Shown one piece after another: positions 1 through 9,205 of a stretch of DNA of 33,409 nucleotides; the first letter of the stretch is position 1; each line of letters opens with the position of its first letter. The notes beneath the pieces were generated by a model, which saw nothing but the letters and a program-made list of their open reading frames with translations, did not search any database and was not told where the DNA came from. Where the stretch lies: contig JAKFVC010000213.1 in assembly GCA_021732415.1 (NCBI GenBank), positions 1 to 33,409 of the forward strand. Direction: 5' to 3'. A program made the position numbers and the translations under genes. The DNA comes from Planctomycetaceae bacterium (lineage in GTDB: Bacteria; Planctomycetota; Planctomycetia; Planctomycetales; Planctomycetaceae).

Positions 1-58
1 CTCGCACAGCCCCTCACCCCCGGCCCCTCTCCCCGGAGTACCAGGGCGAGGGGAGCAG
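1..58. repeat. Single arm of the CCCTCACCCC palindrome family
   Basis: This stretch closely matches the right arm of the inverted repeat at 13561-13610: CCCCTCACCCCC, then CCCCTCTCC, then GGAGTACCAGGGCGAGGGGAG. Only one arm is visible here, so the partner arm may lie upstream of the window edge. It sits just downstream of the apt stop codon. Positions 59-102 hold nothing recognisable. Confidence 0.75.
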
Positions 59-102
59 TTGTGCGAATTATCGCGGCGAATCGATCTCTAACGGTGGCCC
101 GC

Positions 103-642
103 TTATGGCTCTTCGCTGTCATACTCCAGCAAGCTGAAAATCGAACGTGGCTTCAAACGTTCCCGTCCTTTTAAGAAGGACAGTTCGATTGCGAAGGCGC
201 AGCCGACCACGTGGGCCTCGCACATTTCCGCCAGCCGAGCACAGGCATCAATTGTGCCGCCGGTCGCCAACAGGTCGTCGACGAGGAGCACGCGATCGCC
301 GGGCAGCAGCGCATCGACGTGCATCTGCAAGGTGTCGCTGCCGTATTCCAAGTCGTACTTGTAGGTATGAGCTTCATAGGGGAGCTTACCCGGCTTGCGA
401 ACCGGCACCAGTCGGGCGCCCAGTTCGATGGCCATCGGCGCTGCGAACAGAAAGCCGCGGGCTTCGGCGGCCAGGATCGCGTCGATCTTCATCTCCCGAA
501 ATGGATCGGCCAATTGTCGGATTGCTTGCTTGAAGGCGACCGGGTGGGCGAGCAACGGGGTAATGTCCCGGAACATGATTCCCGGCTTCGGAAAATCGGG
601 GACTGCCCGGATGTAGTCCTTCAAGTTGAGTTCGGTCGTCAT
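103..642 (-). CDS. apt: Adenine phosphoribosyltransferase
   Basis: This 179-residue protein converts adenine and PRPP to AMP in cytoplasmic purine salvage. The type I PRPP-binding loop is clear at about residues 118-130 ([13 protein letters not shown]). The N-terminal [17 protein letters not shown] and the AAEARGF segment near residue 60 are typical of Apt, and the length fits the family (about 170-185). The ATG overlaps the TGA of the upstream kinase gene in an ATGA arrangement, so translation is probably coupled; no strong ribosome binding site of its own is visible. The downstream side ends in a palindrome arm at the window edge. Confidence 0.96.
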   Translation of the reverse strand: MTTELNLKDYIRAVPDFPKPGIMFRDITPLLAHPVAFKQAIRQLADPFREMKIDAILAAEARGFLFAAPMAIELGARLVPVRKPGKLPYEAHTYKYDLEYGSDTLQMHVDALLPGDRVLLVDDLLATGGTIDACARLAEMCEAHVVGCAFAIELSFLKGRERLKPRSIFSLLEYDSEEP

Positions 643-2312
643 GAACCTGATTTCGCTTTCTGAGCCAATGCGTCTTGAGCTTGTTTCACAAACTTTCTGG
701 CAGCCGGATCTTGTCCGTAAAGCTGCGTGATTGACTGCCAGATGCTTTCCGCTTCCGTTACCTTGCCGGCCGCCACTTGCTTGTCAGCCCGCGCCAGGGC
801 CGCTTTCACCCAGGCGTAACGTTCTTCGGATTCTTTCTCCGGAGGTCGCAGTTCGACCAGCAGCCGGTCGCAGAGATCATACAGCTTTGCCTGCTCGGGA
901 TCACCCGCGAGCAAGGATTTCACCGCCAGCACCGTTTGCGCGGCCCGCATCCCTTCACCGGCGTCCTGCTGAGCGAGCGCCATCAACAACAGTCGCCGCG
1001 GTTCGTTGGCCGCCTCTCCGGCATCTCCCTTTCGGATCCGGCTCTTCCGGAGATCTCGCTTCAACGCGGTCAACTGTTCGTAGCTCTCGATTTGCTGGAG
1101 ATAGGGGGCGACCTGGTCCTTCCAGCGCGTACTGTCAGCTTCCACCAGCGGGAGGAAATACTTCTCGCGGGCCTGCATCCAATCCTCTCCCGCCGGCCGC
1201 GACATGAGAGCTTCACCCAGCTTAAAACGTTCCTCGGGCGAGGGTGACCAATCCCTGAACCAGAGAAAGCCTCCCAGTACGATCAGAATCAACATGCTGA
1301 CCAGAAACCAGGTGCTATTGAACAGATTGCTCAGGAACGGATGCGAATCGGGCCGCTCGAGTTCCTGACGAATCAGGCTTTTCATCAACGTGGCGGGGCC
1401 GGGGCCGTCGTGTGCTCCGCGCCCACCGGAGCCCGCCGTCAGCGTCTCTGATTCGGCATTAGGCCCCCCCGTCGACGTCTCCGATTCGAAGACCTGCATT
1501 TTCTTACGAACTTGCTCCAGTCGCCGTGCGACGACATAGGCATCCGGAAAACGCTTGGCGGGATCCTTGTCGAGGAGTTGTTTGACGATGTCCTCGAACC
1601 ACGACGGAATGGAGGGGTTCACCAGTCGCGGCGCATCGAACAAGCCGTACTGGTGTTTCTTCAGGACTTCCAGAGCCGTGTTTCCGGTAAACGGTGGCCT
1701 ACCGCAAACCATCGCGTAGAGTACGGCCCCCAGCGAATACAGGTCGCTCTGCTTCGAGGCCCGCTTGCCCTCCGCCTGTTCGGGAGACATGAACTCGGCC
1801 GTCCCCACGATGCCGCCGGTGACGGTCAGCCGGTCGGTGGCAAACACCTGGGCTACGCCAAAATCGGTCAACTTCATTGTGCCGTCGGCAGTGAGCAGCA
1901 GATTGGATGGTTTCAGGTCGCGATGGATGATGCCCGCATCGTGAGCCGCCTTCAGGGCATAGCAAATCTGCACTCCGAAATCGATCGCGGACTCCCAACT
2001 GATCCGACGCTCGCGTCGCAGCAACTGGGTCAGCGTTTCCCCTTCGACGTACTCCATCGAGTAATAGTACGTGCCGTCATCCACGCCGCTGTCGAACAGC
2101 TTCACGATATGCGGGCTGTTCAGCTTCTTCATGGAGTCGATTTCGCGATTGAAGCGTTCGACGAAGCCTTCTTCACGGGCGAGCGTGGCCGGGAGTACCT
2201 TGATGGCCGCCTCATCACCGGTCTCATCATGGCGTCCCAAATAGACGCTGCCCATGCCCCCGGAACCAATTTTTGAGAGGATCTCGTAGGGACCAATCTG
2301 GGACGGATTCAT
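639..2312 (-). CDS. Membrane-anchored Ser/Thr protein kinase
   Basis: This 557-residue Hanks-type kinase has its catalytic domain at about residues 8-270. Visible elements are the glycine loop [11 protein letters not shown] (16-26), the ATP-binding lysine in AAIKVL (K38), the catalytic loop HRDLKPSN (131-138), DFG (151-153) and the activation-segment end SPEQ (177-180). A low-complexity linker leads to one membrane helix at about 333-354. The remaining 200 or so residues are helical, rich in Arg, Glu and Ala, and probably lie outside the cytoplasmic membrane; they resemble TPR-like helical pairs but no family is named. The start is ATG at 2312 with GGAG 4 bases upstream. The stop overlaps apt. 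The substrate is unknown. Confidence 0.93.
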   Translation of the reverse strand: MNPSQIGPYEILSKIGSGGMGSVYLGRHDETGDEAAIKVLPATLAREEGFVERFNREIDSMKKLNSPHIVKLFDSGVDDGTYYYSMEYVEGETLTQLLRRERRISWESAIDFGVQICYALKAAHDAGIIHRDLKPSNLLLTADGTMKLTDFGVAQVFATDRLTVTGGIVGTAEFMSPEQAEGKRASKQSDLYSLGAVLYAMVCGRPPFTGNTALEVLKKHQYGLFDAPRLVNPSIPSWFEDIVKQLLDKDPAKRFPDAYVVARRLEQVRKKMQVFESETSTGGPNAESETLTAGSGGRGAHDGPGPATLMKSLIRQELERPDSHPFLSNLFNSTWFLVSMLILIVLGGFLWFRDWSPSPEERFKLGEALMSRPAGEDWMQAREKYFLPLVEADSTRWKDQVAPYLQQIESYEQLTALKRDLRKSRIRKGDAGEAANEPRRLLLMALAQQDAGEGMRAAQTVLAVKSLLAGDPEQAKLYDLCDRLLVELRPPEKESEERYAWVKAALARADKQVAAGKVTEAESIWQSITQLYGQDPAARKFVKQAQDALAQKAKSGS

Positions 2313-2356
2313 GGGACTCCAACGCCATACACGATGTAGCAGCAGAACGTGTAATT

Positions 2357-2525
2357 TCGTGATTTAAGTCGATGGGAGGGCGAGGCTCCCGCCGAGCCTA
2401 AAGCGACCGCAGGTCGGCGTCCGCCGGAGGCATCCATTCGAAGCCTCCGGCGGACGCCGAGCTAAAGCTCGTATTAGGCTCGGCGGGAGCCTCGCCCTCC
2501 CGTCACAATACCCTTTACGGCGTGG
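2357..2525. repeat. Palindromic element A with cloverleaf potential
   Basis: A perfect 27-bp inverted repeat (2374-2400 with 2475-2501, GGGAGGGCGAGGCTCCCG...) encloses three further hairpins: CGACC-gca-GGTCG (2404-2416), a perfect 18-bp stem (2414-2431 with 2443-2460) and GAGCT-aa-AGCTC (2459-2470). The left flank CGTGATTTAAGTCGATGG and the right flank ending CCTTTACGGCGTGGCC resemble flanks of the other copies at 17290, 23837 and 25026. It lies between the kinase gene and the HEAT-repeat gene and overlaps no gene. Confidence 0.9.
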
Positions 2526-2572
2526 CCTGAAAAGGCTCACAGAAATGAGCCTCTGGTCAAGCGCTACCAGCC

Positions 2573-3925
2573 CTACTTCAGAGCCGCGCTCGCCTTCAGC
2601 TCGGACCGATGAGTCGTCCACCAGAGCATCCAGGTCCGCTTGTCATAACCAAAGTCCTCGCGCGTCAGCTTGCGAAGCGCGGCGAGCACCTCCGTGTTCT
2701 GGTACTGGCGAGTGACCAGAACCGTTCGTTCACGCGTCACGGTCACCGGCATGCCAGTCACCACGGACTGCGGAGGTGCGTTTCCAGGATAGACTGCACC
2801 AGGAGTCCCCAGCGACAACGGCAATGGCACTCCGGGAATGGCCAGTGGAATATCACGCGGGGGCAATAGGACCTCAACGGGTTGCAGCACGGGCACCCCA
2901 CCCTGGGTGAGGTAAGCCGGCTCCTGGACCTTTTGCCGAATCGTGTGCGTTGAACTGAGTGCGTCGATCAAATTGGGGACGACTTCCGGATTGCCGAAAT
3001 GCCCCAGCGCCACCGCAGCCCGGCACACGACTTCATTCACGTCGTCACTCAGAGCCTTGGCATAGATGGGAGTTGCGATGTCTCGTGCCTTGCCAGTAAT
3101 GCCTTCCATCGACGCGACACGAACCGTCGCCGAATTATCGAACAACGACTGAATCACCAATGCCTGGGTCGCAGCCGTGCCCTGCAGGCGAGCGAGCGTC
3201 CGCACAAAAATCAACCGCACATCGTCGGCCGATTCATTCCGGAACATCCTGACCAACGGCCCGACCGCGTCTCCATCCGAGATTTCCGACAATTCCTGCC
3301 GGGCCTGATTCTGCCGCGCTGGGTTATTGCTATGCAGCCAACCCTGCAACACGTGTAATCGCTTATGCCAGTCTACCTCGGCGTCACGATGCACCGCGGA
3401 CGCTTCCAGCAATTCCACTTCCTGCGGGAACAGATATTTGCCCTTGTATTTAACGTACCCCTTGGCCGCCATCGATTCGTCACGCGTCATCCACTTGCCA
3501 TCCTGGTGGAGATGCCCCAGCATGCGGTGCGCGAGCTCGTGTTCGGGATCCAGGGAGACAATCAGCAGTAACTCGGCTTCACGTTCCTTCTTGAGCCCCT
3601 GCTGTTTGCACCACTCCTGCAATTCCCAATGGTCTTCGACAGTGTTGGAGGCCAGCCGTGTCTTCCACTCGTATTCCTCAACGGTCCGGCTGCGCTTGGC
3701 GAGGAATTCCACCTCGTCCTGGCTGATCGTGATGATCCCGCCGGTCAACGTTTCGACGCGAACCGGACTGGAGACCGCTCGACCGGAAACGACCTTGTCG
3801 AGGAACACGCCGCGCAGTTCACCGCCACCTTTCAGCCTCACGAGATCACCGCGCGCGGTACTGCCCGAAAGCACTCCGGCGGCAAGCAAACAGAGCAAAA
3901 AGTAGCGCGTGACCGACCGACTCAT
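2573..3925 (-). CDS. Secreted HEAT-repeat protein
   Basis: This 450-residue protein begins with a Sec-type signal peptide (MSRSVTRYFLLCLLAAGVLSG, cleavage near residues 24-26). Residues 27-75 form a beta-rich segment of the kind that reads LVRLKGGGELRGVFL. A helical part follows, then HEAT-like repeats from about residue 195 to 330 (AVGPLVRMF, LARLQGTAATQ, AVALGHFGNPEVVPNLIDAL). A Pro-rich linker at about 340-395 separates a short C-terminal part containing DFGYDKRTWMLWW. An upstream in-frame ATG at 3979 was rejected because the signal peptide and an AGGA about 9 bases upstream both favour 3925. The protein probably acts outside the cytoplasm as a binding scaffold; the partner is unknown. Confidence 0.85.
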   Translation of the reverse strand: MSRSVTRYFLLCLLAAGVLSGSTARGDLVRLKGGGELRGVFLDKVVSGRAVSSPVRVETLTGGIITISQDEVEFLAKRSRTVEEYEWKTRLASNTVEDHWELQEWCKQQGLKKEREAELLLIVSLDPEHELAHRMLGHLHQDGKWMTRDESMAAKGYVKYKGKYLFPQEVELLEASAVHRDAEVDWHKRLHVLQGWLHSNNPARQNQARQELSEISDGDAVGPLVRMFRNESADDVRLIFVRTLARLQGTAATQALVIQSLFDNSATVRVASMEGITGKARDIATPIYAKALSDDVNEVVCRAAVALGHFGNPEVVPNLIDALSSTHTIRQKVQEPAYLTQGGVPVLQPVEVLLPPRDIPLAIPGVPLPLSLGTPGAVYPGNAPPQSVVTGMPVTVTRERTVLVTRQYQNTEVLAALRKLTREDFGYDKRTWMLWWTTHRSELKASAALK

Positions 3926-4434
3926 GGCACGGTTCCTGAACGAAGGGCTCGCGGGTAGCGCCCGGGGGCCAACTGGCATCTGACTAAGTCTAACGCCCGA
4001 ATGGGGTCGCGTTCAACAGGATCTTGCTTCTGAAGCCCTGCTTTTACAGGATTGAGCCTGTGTCTCAGAAGAGTCGGTGTTGCGGTCAACGTCATCGCAA
4101 CAGGTAATCTCAACGAAGCTACGGAAAGCACTTCCGTTGAGTCTGACAGTTGGCTAGAGTGAATTGATCAGGAAAATGGCAACGATTGGGTGCAATACCG
4201 GTCGGTAGTCACCAGATTCTGCGGGTGTTTGTCAAATCTCGGCCGTAGTTTCCCCGAGTCAGGTGTTAGGCTTAGGAAGCAGATGCAACGCGCTTGCGGG
4301 TGGTGCCTCGTGCCGTAAGTGGATCTCAGTTTCAGTGACTGTCGGTCCGAATCATCGAGTGGGCCATTTCGCGACTGTCGACGTTGAAAGTTTGGTTATT
4401 GCGGTTACACCCACAACTGGGCGGTGACAGAGTG
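3926..4434. other. Intergenic space between divergent genes
   Basis: The gap of 712 bases to the next start (4638) separates a minus-strand and a plus-strand gene, so it should hold both promoters. I could not assign a convincing -35/-10 pair. No credible reading frame was seen. Its right-hand part holds the inverted repeat listed next. Confidence 0.5.
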
Positions 4435-4530
4435 TGAGAGTATCGGTGTGGGAGAGTATGAGGGCCAAGTCAATCTAATCACATTGAGACTTCCCTCGTA
4501 CTCCGTGACTCTCACACCCTCGTACTCTCA
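4435..4530. repeat. Imperfect inverted repeat of GAGAGTA/TACTCTC motifs
   Basis: The left arm (4435-4464: TGAGAGTA, GGTGTGGGAGAGT, ATGAGGG) pairs imperfectly with the right arm (4493-4530: CCCTCGTACTCC, ACTCTCACACCCTCGTACTCTCA). Each arm itself contains a repeated GAGAGT or ACTCTC unit. It lies about 110 bases before the start of the propeller gene. Confidence 0.65.
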
Positions 4531-4637
4531 AACCGTGTCATTTGGGTCGTCGTGAAATTAATCCGCACTGGCTAACTGCATTGAAATTTGTTCGAGAAGT
4601 TCCTCCGGTGGTGCCGGACAGTCAAGGAGAAGTAATC

Positions 4638-5933
4638 ATGCGGATGATCAAGATGCTGCTGGCGATCGGACTGGCCGGATGGCTGGGAGTCTCGGAAGCC
4701 GCCGCGCAAGGGAATCCGCTGGCTCCTTTGTTGCCCACCAATGCGGCGCTCAGCCGGTTGAAGCTCACCCGCATGTGGTGGGGTTCAGCCACGATGAATG
4801 CGGCGCGCGACAAGCTGTTGTTCTTGACTCTTGACGACACGCTGTTGTTCGCCCATTCCAGCAGCGGGATCTTGAATTGTTTTGATTGCGAGACGGGTCG
4901 CAAGCTGTGGGCCAGCAGCCTGGGCGGACAGGATGAACCCGCATTTGCGCCGATTGCCAACGAGACATTGGTGATCATCGTCAGCGGCAGCAGTTTGTTT
5001 GCCCTCAATAAGATGACAGGGGACGTCGTCTGGGAATTCCCGCTCCCCAACAGTCCCTCCACAGCACCGATCATTGATGATACCCAGGTCTATCTAGGCA
5101 CGTCAGATGGCAGCCTGATGGCCTTCGACCTGAATGAGCTGGCGAAGCGCTTCAACAAGCGGCTGACAGTCGAGTCCGCCGGAATGGCGATTCGCTGGAA
5201 ATACAAGATCACTGCGAATATCTATTCGCAGCCGGTCTCCAGCGGAGATGTGATTTCATTTGCCGGGACCAATCGCACGACCTACACCGTCAGTCGCGGA
5301 CGCGATTTGCGGTACACGTTTGATACGCCCGTGTCGGTCAGTGCCGGCCTGGCCACGAATCGCGGCATTCTCTATATCTGCACTGGCGACGCACGCGTCT
5401 TCGCATTGGATGTCGTGACGGGTGCGCTGAGATGGCAGACTGTCGTGGGTTCCCCCATCTACGAAACACCGCGTCTGATTCAAGACGAGTTATTCGTGTC
5501 ACCCGAAGAAATCGGGATGTTTCGATTCCGTGCACGAGACGGGGCCGAGATCTGGAATCAACCCGCACGAGGCGTGGAAAAATTCGTGGGAGCGACTCCG
5601 GACGCCATTTTCGGCACCGATCGGGCCGTGAATCTGGTCCGACTCAGCCGACAGACTGGCGAAATTCAAGGCTCCCTGCCGCTGAATCGGTTCACCTTAC
5701 GAGTGGCCAATGACCTGACCGACCGGCTCTATCTGGCCACTCCGACTGGAATGATCATCGCTCTGCGTGAACCGGGTCGTGAGCTGCCGTTGTTCTTCAA
5801 GTTCCCGGAACGCCTGCCAATCATGCCCGAGTTCGCTCCGGAAGAAGCGGCCGACGCTCCCGCATCGGAAGAAAAGCCTGCTGAAGAAAAGCCTGCTGAG
5901 GAAAAGCCCGCGGAAGAAAAGGCGGCTGAATAG
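4638..5933 (+). CDS. Secreted PQQ-like beta-propeller protein
   Basis: This 431-residue protein has an N-terminal signal peptide (MRMIKMLLAIGLAGWLG...AAAQG, cleavage near residue 24). The body is a beta-propeller of PQQ/PPK-type blades: LNCFDCETGRKLWASSLGG, LFALNKMTGDVVWEFPLP, VFALDVVTGALRWQTVVGS and similar units. Such proteins usually act as periplasmic scaffolds (BamB-like) or as enzyme domains; the exact role is unknown. The C-terminus is an acidic low-complexity tail of EEKPA units. The start at 4638 is fixed by AAGGAGA 7 bases upstream; the longer frame from a TTG at 4542 adds a segment with no signal character. The tail repeat continues in frame beyond the stop codon. Confidence 0.88.
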   Translation: MRMIKMLLAIGLAGWLGVSEAAAQGNPLAPLLPTNAALSRLKLTRMWWGSATMNAARDKLLFLTLDDTLLFAHSSSGILNCFDCETGRKLWASSLGGQDEPAFAPIANETLVIIVSGSSLFALNKMTGDVVWEFPLPNSPSTAPIIDDTQVYLGTSDGSLMAFDLNELAKRFNKRLTVESAGMAIRWKYKITANIYSQPVSSGDVISFAGTNRTTYTVSRGRDLRYTFDTPVSVSAGLATNRGILYICTGDARVFALDVVTGALRWQTVVGSPIYETPRLIQDELFVSPEEIGMFRFRARDGAEIWNQPARGVEKFVGATPDAIFGTDRAVNLVRLSRQTGEIQGSLPLNRFTLRVANDLTDRLYLATPTGMIIALREPGRELPLFFKFPERLPIMPEFAPEEAADAPASEEKPAEEKPAEEKPAEEKAAE

Positions 5934-5993
5934 AAGGCGACCGAGGAGAAGCCTGCAGAGGAAAAACCTGCGGAAGAATAGGCGGCGGAGTAA
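5934..5993 (+). pseudogene. In-frame remnant of the KPAEE tail
   Basis: After the TAG at 5931-5933 the same frame reads KATEEKPAEEKPAEE, then a second TAG (5979-5981), then AAE and TAA (5991-5993). Both TAG codons sit where the repeat predicts GAG or AAG, so each needs one base change. This looks like a tail shortened by nonsense mutation, or less likely a readthrough extension. Confidence 0.75.
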
Positions 5994-6040
5994 ACTAGGC
6001 TGAATCCTCAAGCGGTAATGTAGCCATTAGCCGCCTCCTA

Positions 6041-6248
6041 AGCCCCAAAGGGGCGAACTAAGCCAGCCCAGGGCATCGCCCTGGGTAAAGTCGCCACAAA
6101 GTATTCGAAGCCCTGAAGGGGTTACATCGGTGGTTGTCAGTTGAGGAAACCCCTACAGGGTAGGACAAACCGTAGATGCAAACCCAGGGTAGCCCGCAGG
6201 GGCGGTCAACCCTGGGCTATGATGCATAACCCCGTCGGGGTATTTTTG
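6041..6248. repeat. Composite palindromic repeat E, copy 1
   Basis: The block starts with GCCCCAAAGGGGCGAACTA, then CCCAGGGCATCGCCCTGGG, CCCTGAAGGGG, CCCCTACAGGG, CCCAGGGTAGCCCGCAGGGGCGG, CAACCCTGGGCTATG and CCCCGTCGGGG. The same order occurs at 23988-24188. It holds several short hairpins. The rest of the 540-base gap (6249-6533) holds no gene I can support. Confidence 0.85.
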
Positions 6249-6533
6249 AACTCAGCGGTGCTTACCCTTCTAGTACGATGTCTCATGGTCGATTGATTCG
6301 CGAATCGTGGTGACCTATGTCCGACACCGCTGCTCAATCGTCATCTGCTGCACACCGACCGCATCGCTTGCGACCCCGGTTGTGTGAGAGGGCCGTCAAA
6401 TTAATGGACCATGGCCCCGATGGCAAAGCGGTGATGAATCACCGCAGTCCACAGCTTGACTGCAACCTCCCGCTGCGCGTATGTTGAGCGGCTCGTCGAC
6501 TGATCTGCGTAACACCTCTGCCGGAGCCTGACA

Positions 6534-7679
6534 ATGCGCGCTGTCAAATGGGGCCTGTGTGCCTGGTTGTTGTTCGTCTGCACGTTGACCGTGGGGGCGG
6601 CAGATAAGCCGTCGCTATCGTCCTACTTCCCGCCTCCGGAAGACAAGGGGGGCTGGCGGACTCTGTTGCCCGAATCGGGTGAACCCAACGCCGAGCAAAA
6701 GGCGAAGATCAGCGCAACCGCCGGGATCAACTGGGACAAGTTGTCCGAGGCCTGGAAGCACAACACCACCGCCAACGGTGCGACCGGCCTGCTGGTGATT
6801 CGCAAGGGGCATGTCGCGGGCGAATGGTATCGCGACGGTGATCGCAAGAAGGTGTTCAATATCTATTCCAGCAGCAAGGCTTACACCAGCACGGCCTACG
6901 GACTGATTCTGGATGATTTTGGCAATGGGGCGCTCCCCAACGGCAAAAAGCTGACCCTCGATACAAAGGTCTGCAATGCTGAGTGGATTCCCGAGTCGCT
7001 GCCGCTATCCGATGAGCGGAAGTCGGAGATCACCGTCCGGCACTTGTTGAACATGACATCGGGGACTGGATCCGAGCCCGTGCCCGAGAAACAACCGTTC
7101 GAAACATCCCTCGGACACACGGCAGGCTCGCCATTTGCGAAGCTGAAGGGAGATCCCGGGACCGTCTATAACTACAGCAATTCGGGTGTGTCGCATCTGG
7201 TGCTGTTGTTCCAGCATGCCGAGGGAAGCGACCTGTTTCCGTTCATGAAAGAGCGTCTGTTCGACCCGGTCGGCATGCAGGCCGTCGAGTGGAAGAAGAT
7301 CGGCGGCGATGGCAGCATCGGCCCCTACAACCAGGGCTACAGCGGAGTCCACACCAACCCGCGCGAGCACGCCCGGTTCTGTTACCTGGCCCTGCACAAG
7401 GGAGACTGGGCCGGTAAGCGAATCGTCCCCGAATCGTACTACGATTTCGCCTGGACACCCTGCAAAGTGAAGAACGACTACGGGGCGCAGTGGTGGACGT
7501 TCCCGACTCTGGCCAATGGCCCCGCCGACTTGGTGATCACCCGCGGCAAGGATTTCAATAACGGCTTCGTAATCCCGAGTCTCGATCTGGTATTTGTTCG
7601 CTTGGGAGACGGCAACCAATTCCCGAAGGATTTTGAACGGGACTTGGTGACCAAGGTGCTGGCGGCTGTTGAAAAGTAG
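6534..7679 (+). CDS. Secreted serine hydrolase, beta-lactamase class C fold
   Basis: This 381-residue protein of the penicillin-binding / class C beta-lactamase superfamily carries a Sec signal peptide (MRAVKWGLCAWLLFVCTLTVGAA). The SxxK nucleophile motif is SSSK at 112-115 and the YxN motif is YSN at 214-216, both at normal spacing. The third motif (KTG or HxG near the C-terminus) is not obvious. Members include esterases and D-amino-acid peptidases, so the substrate cannot be named. Start ATG has GGAG 8 bases upstream. The next gene converges from the other strand 51 bases away; no strong terminator was seen between them. Confidence 0.9.
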   Translation: MRAVKWGLCAWLLFVCTLTVGAADKPSLSSYFPPPEDKGGWRTLLPESGEPNAEQKAKISATAGINWDKLSEAWKHNTTANGATGLLVIRKGHVAGEWYRDGDRKKVFNIYSSSKAYTSTAYGLILDDFGNGALPNGKKLTLDTKVCNAEWIPESLPLSDERKSEITVRHLLNMTSGTGSEPVPEKQPFETSLGHTAGSPFAKLKGDPGTVYNYSNSGVSHLVLLFQHAEGSDLFPFMKERLFDPVGMQAVEWKKIGGDGSIGPYNQGYSGVHTNPREHARFCYLALHKGDWAGKRIVPESYYDFAWTPCKVKNDYGAQWWTFPTLANGPADLVITRGKDFNNGFVIPSLDLVFVRLGDGNQFPKDFERDLVTKVLAAVEK

Positions 7680-7730
7680 GAGCTATTATCAGGCGGCCAA
7701 GCTTCCGCCGCATGAGTTCGAGGAAAATGT

Positions 7731-8435
7731 TTATCCCGGTTTATGCCAAAACCGATTCAATCTGCAAAATTCATGACGTGCGATCTCTTGCCGCAATTCT
7801 TCGGTCGATGCGTCGGGGCGCACGTGATGCGAAATAAATTGATGATTGTCGCCAACGTACCTGACTTTGGCCCTGTAACCAGAAGGCAAAACCTTCCAAT
7901 AAGTGGCGTCCCAAGGACCGAGTTCCGAGTATTCCACCGACTCCAGATCAATCGGGCGAAACCCATTGGACATTAAATTCACCATTGTTTTCAACCACTT
8001 TGGTTCGACGCTCGTGTAGATGCCGATCTGCGGAGTTTCGTCGGTCCCCTCGACGGTGTCCCAACAGTCATCCTGATGCAGGTAGTAATTCCATCGGGGG
8101 CTGGCAAATAATTCCCATTGCCGGCCCCCTTCTTTTGTTAACCGATAGCACGTCCAGGGAACTTCGTGATCCTCGTCGAGCGCCTCGTCAATTTGGACAT
8201 CGGGCTTTTCCGTCCAGTTCTCACCCGGATCATCAAAGTGCCCAAACGAAATCAGACCAGCGGTTTTCAGTCGCTTGAGCGTTTCAATCAATTCTGATCG
8301 CTGCATGCGGTGACTGACCTTATTGTATTGCTGGGAGAACTCTTGACCTCCATCGTCAAGGAATCTGAACCCTTGTGCGAGTTCGACCGCCGTTTCCAAG
8401 AGCCAGTATTCCCCTCGCGTAAATCGTGGTTCCAT
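7731..8435 (-). CDS. Conserved-looking hypothetical protein, possible winged helix
   Basis: I do not recognise this 234-residue protein. It starts MEPRFTRGEYWLLE. Residues of about 43-62 (MQRSELIETLKRLKTAGLIS) followed by YRLTKEGGRQWE at about 97-108 look like the recognition helix and wing of a winged-helix module, but the rest is unlike a classical regulator. The C-terminal part is rich in Trp, Tyr and acidic residues. The frame is open upstream to 8537, but the start at 8435 is preferred because upstream residues look non-coding and AGG lies about 9 bases before it. It has no signal peptide, so it is probably cytoplasmic. Confidence 0.7.
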   Translation of the reverse strand: MEPRFTRGEYWLLETAVELAQGFRFLDDGGQEFSQQYNKVSHRMQRSELIETLKRLKTAGLISFGHFDDPGENWTEKPDVQIDEALDEDHEVPWTCYRLTKEGGRQWELFASPRWNYYLHQDDCWDTVEGTDETPQIGIYTSVEPKWLKTMVNLMSNGFRPIDLESVEYSELGPWDATYWKVLPSGYRAKVRYVGDNHQFISHHVRPDASTEELRQEIARHEFCRLNRFWHKPG

Positions 8436-8532
8436 ATGGATTGGCCTGAACGCAAAATTTGCGAGTCGAAAATTGTGTTGATTTATGCACGGAAGTGTTT
8501 GAAAACAGTTTAGCAAAATGCAAAGAATGAAT

Positions 8533-8552
8533 TTCACCCCTGCCGGGGTGAA
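8533..8552. repeat. Perfect 8-bp hairpin TTCACCCC/GGGGTGAA
   Basis: TTCACCCC-tgcc-GGGGTGAA lies between the DUF309 gene and the next minus-strand gene. On the minus strand it is followed by a weak T-rich stretch (ATTCATTCTTTGC), so it may act as a poor terminator of the DUF309 transcript. Confidence 0.5.
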
Positions 8553-8566
8553 GACTATGATTCAAT

Positions 8567-9079
8567 TCAGATTTGGCCCAGTACTGCAACTGGTTCTCCA
8601 GCGTTCGACTCGGGGGTCGGTGGGAGCATTACTCGCAGACTTCGAACCCGGGCCAGCAATTGCTCCAATTCACCTGTGGGCTCAGGCCGTCTGGAAACAG
8701 TCAACAAGAACAACTCTTCCGCTCGAGCCAGATGCCGCTGCGCACCGACGGCCGACCCTTCTCGCACCTTGACTCCGGCCGCGGCCAGTTTGATCAAGCC
8801 TTTCACATAGTCGGCCACCAATCCGGTCCGTCCGGCTGCGATCCAGACTCCTTCCCAGGCTTCGTGAGCTTCCCAGTAATAACCCGCATTGAAGAGGCGC
8901 CGGCCGTGTTGGAAGAGTCTGTTGTCGGGTAAGCTCTGCCAGTCGGGTGTCGGGCAGGCGGGGTGGAGCTGGCCGAAGGAATGTCCGCGGGGATCGCCCA
9001 GTGGGTGGGGTGTGATTCCGGGGATGTGTGTGTAAGCTGGAAGCGCAGGCTCGGAATCTGGCTGGAGGGGGATCGACAT
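8567..9079 (-). CDS. DUF309 domain protein
   Basis: This 170-residue protein matches the DUF309 pattern: RLFNAGYYWEAHEAWEGVW at about 61-79, then DYVKGLIKLAAAGVKVREG at about 89-107, then an Ala/Leu-rich helix with AQRHLARAEELF. The family is a small all-helical protein of unknown biochemical role. The N-terminal 50 residues are Pro-rich and without motifs. It is divergent from tsaD, 126 bases away, and has no signal peptide. Confidence 0.85.
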   Translation of the reverse strand: MSIPLQPDSEPALPAYTHIPGITPHPLGDPRGHSFGQLHPACPTPDWQSLPDNRLFQHGRRLFNAGYYWEAHEAWEGVWIAAGRTGLVADYVKGLIKLAAAGVKVREGSAVGAQRHLARAEELFLLTVSRRPEPTGELEQLLARVRSLRVMLPPTPESNAGEPVAVLGQI

Positions 9080-9167
9080 TGGTTCGGTGCGAATCCATTC
9101 TGAAGTGATTCAGGTAACGAATCATTTCAATGTAACAGAGAATCCGCGGTGAAACCAATTTTCCATT

Positions 9168-9184
9168 GTCAGGCACAGCCTGAC
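9168..9184. repeat. Short palindrome GTCAGGC-aca-GCCTGAC
   Basis: A perfect 7-bp stem with a 3-base loop lies in the 126-base space between the divergent DUF309 gene and tsaD, ending 21 bases before the tsaD start. It could be a small repeat or an operator; nothing in the sequence decides. Confidence 0.55.
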
Positions 9185-9205
9185 CTACGCTGAATCACCT
9201 TCGAA

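Noticed and set aside
6317-6487. Short plus-strand frame of 56 codons upstream of the serine hydrolase
   Set aside because: No ribosome binding site, Arg/Ser/His-rich composition and no motif; probably chance.
7692-7709. GGCGG/CCGCC hairpin between two converging genes as a terminator
   Set aside because: The stem is only 5 bp and is not followed by a T-run on either strand.
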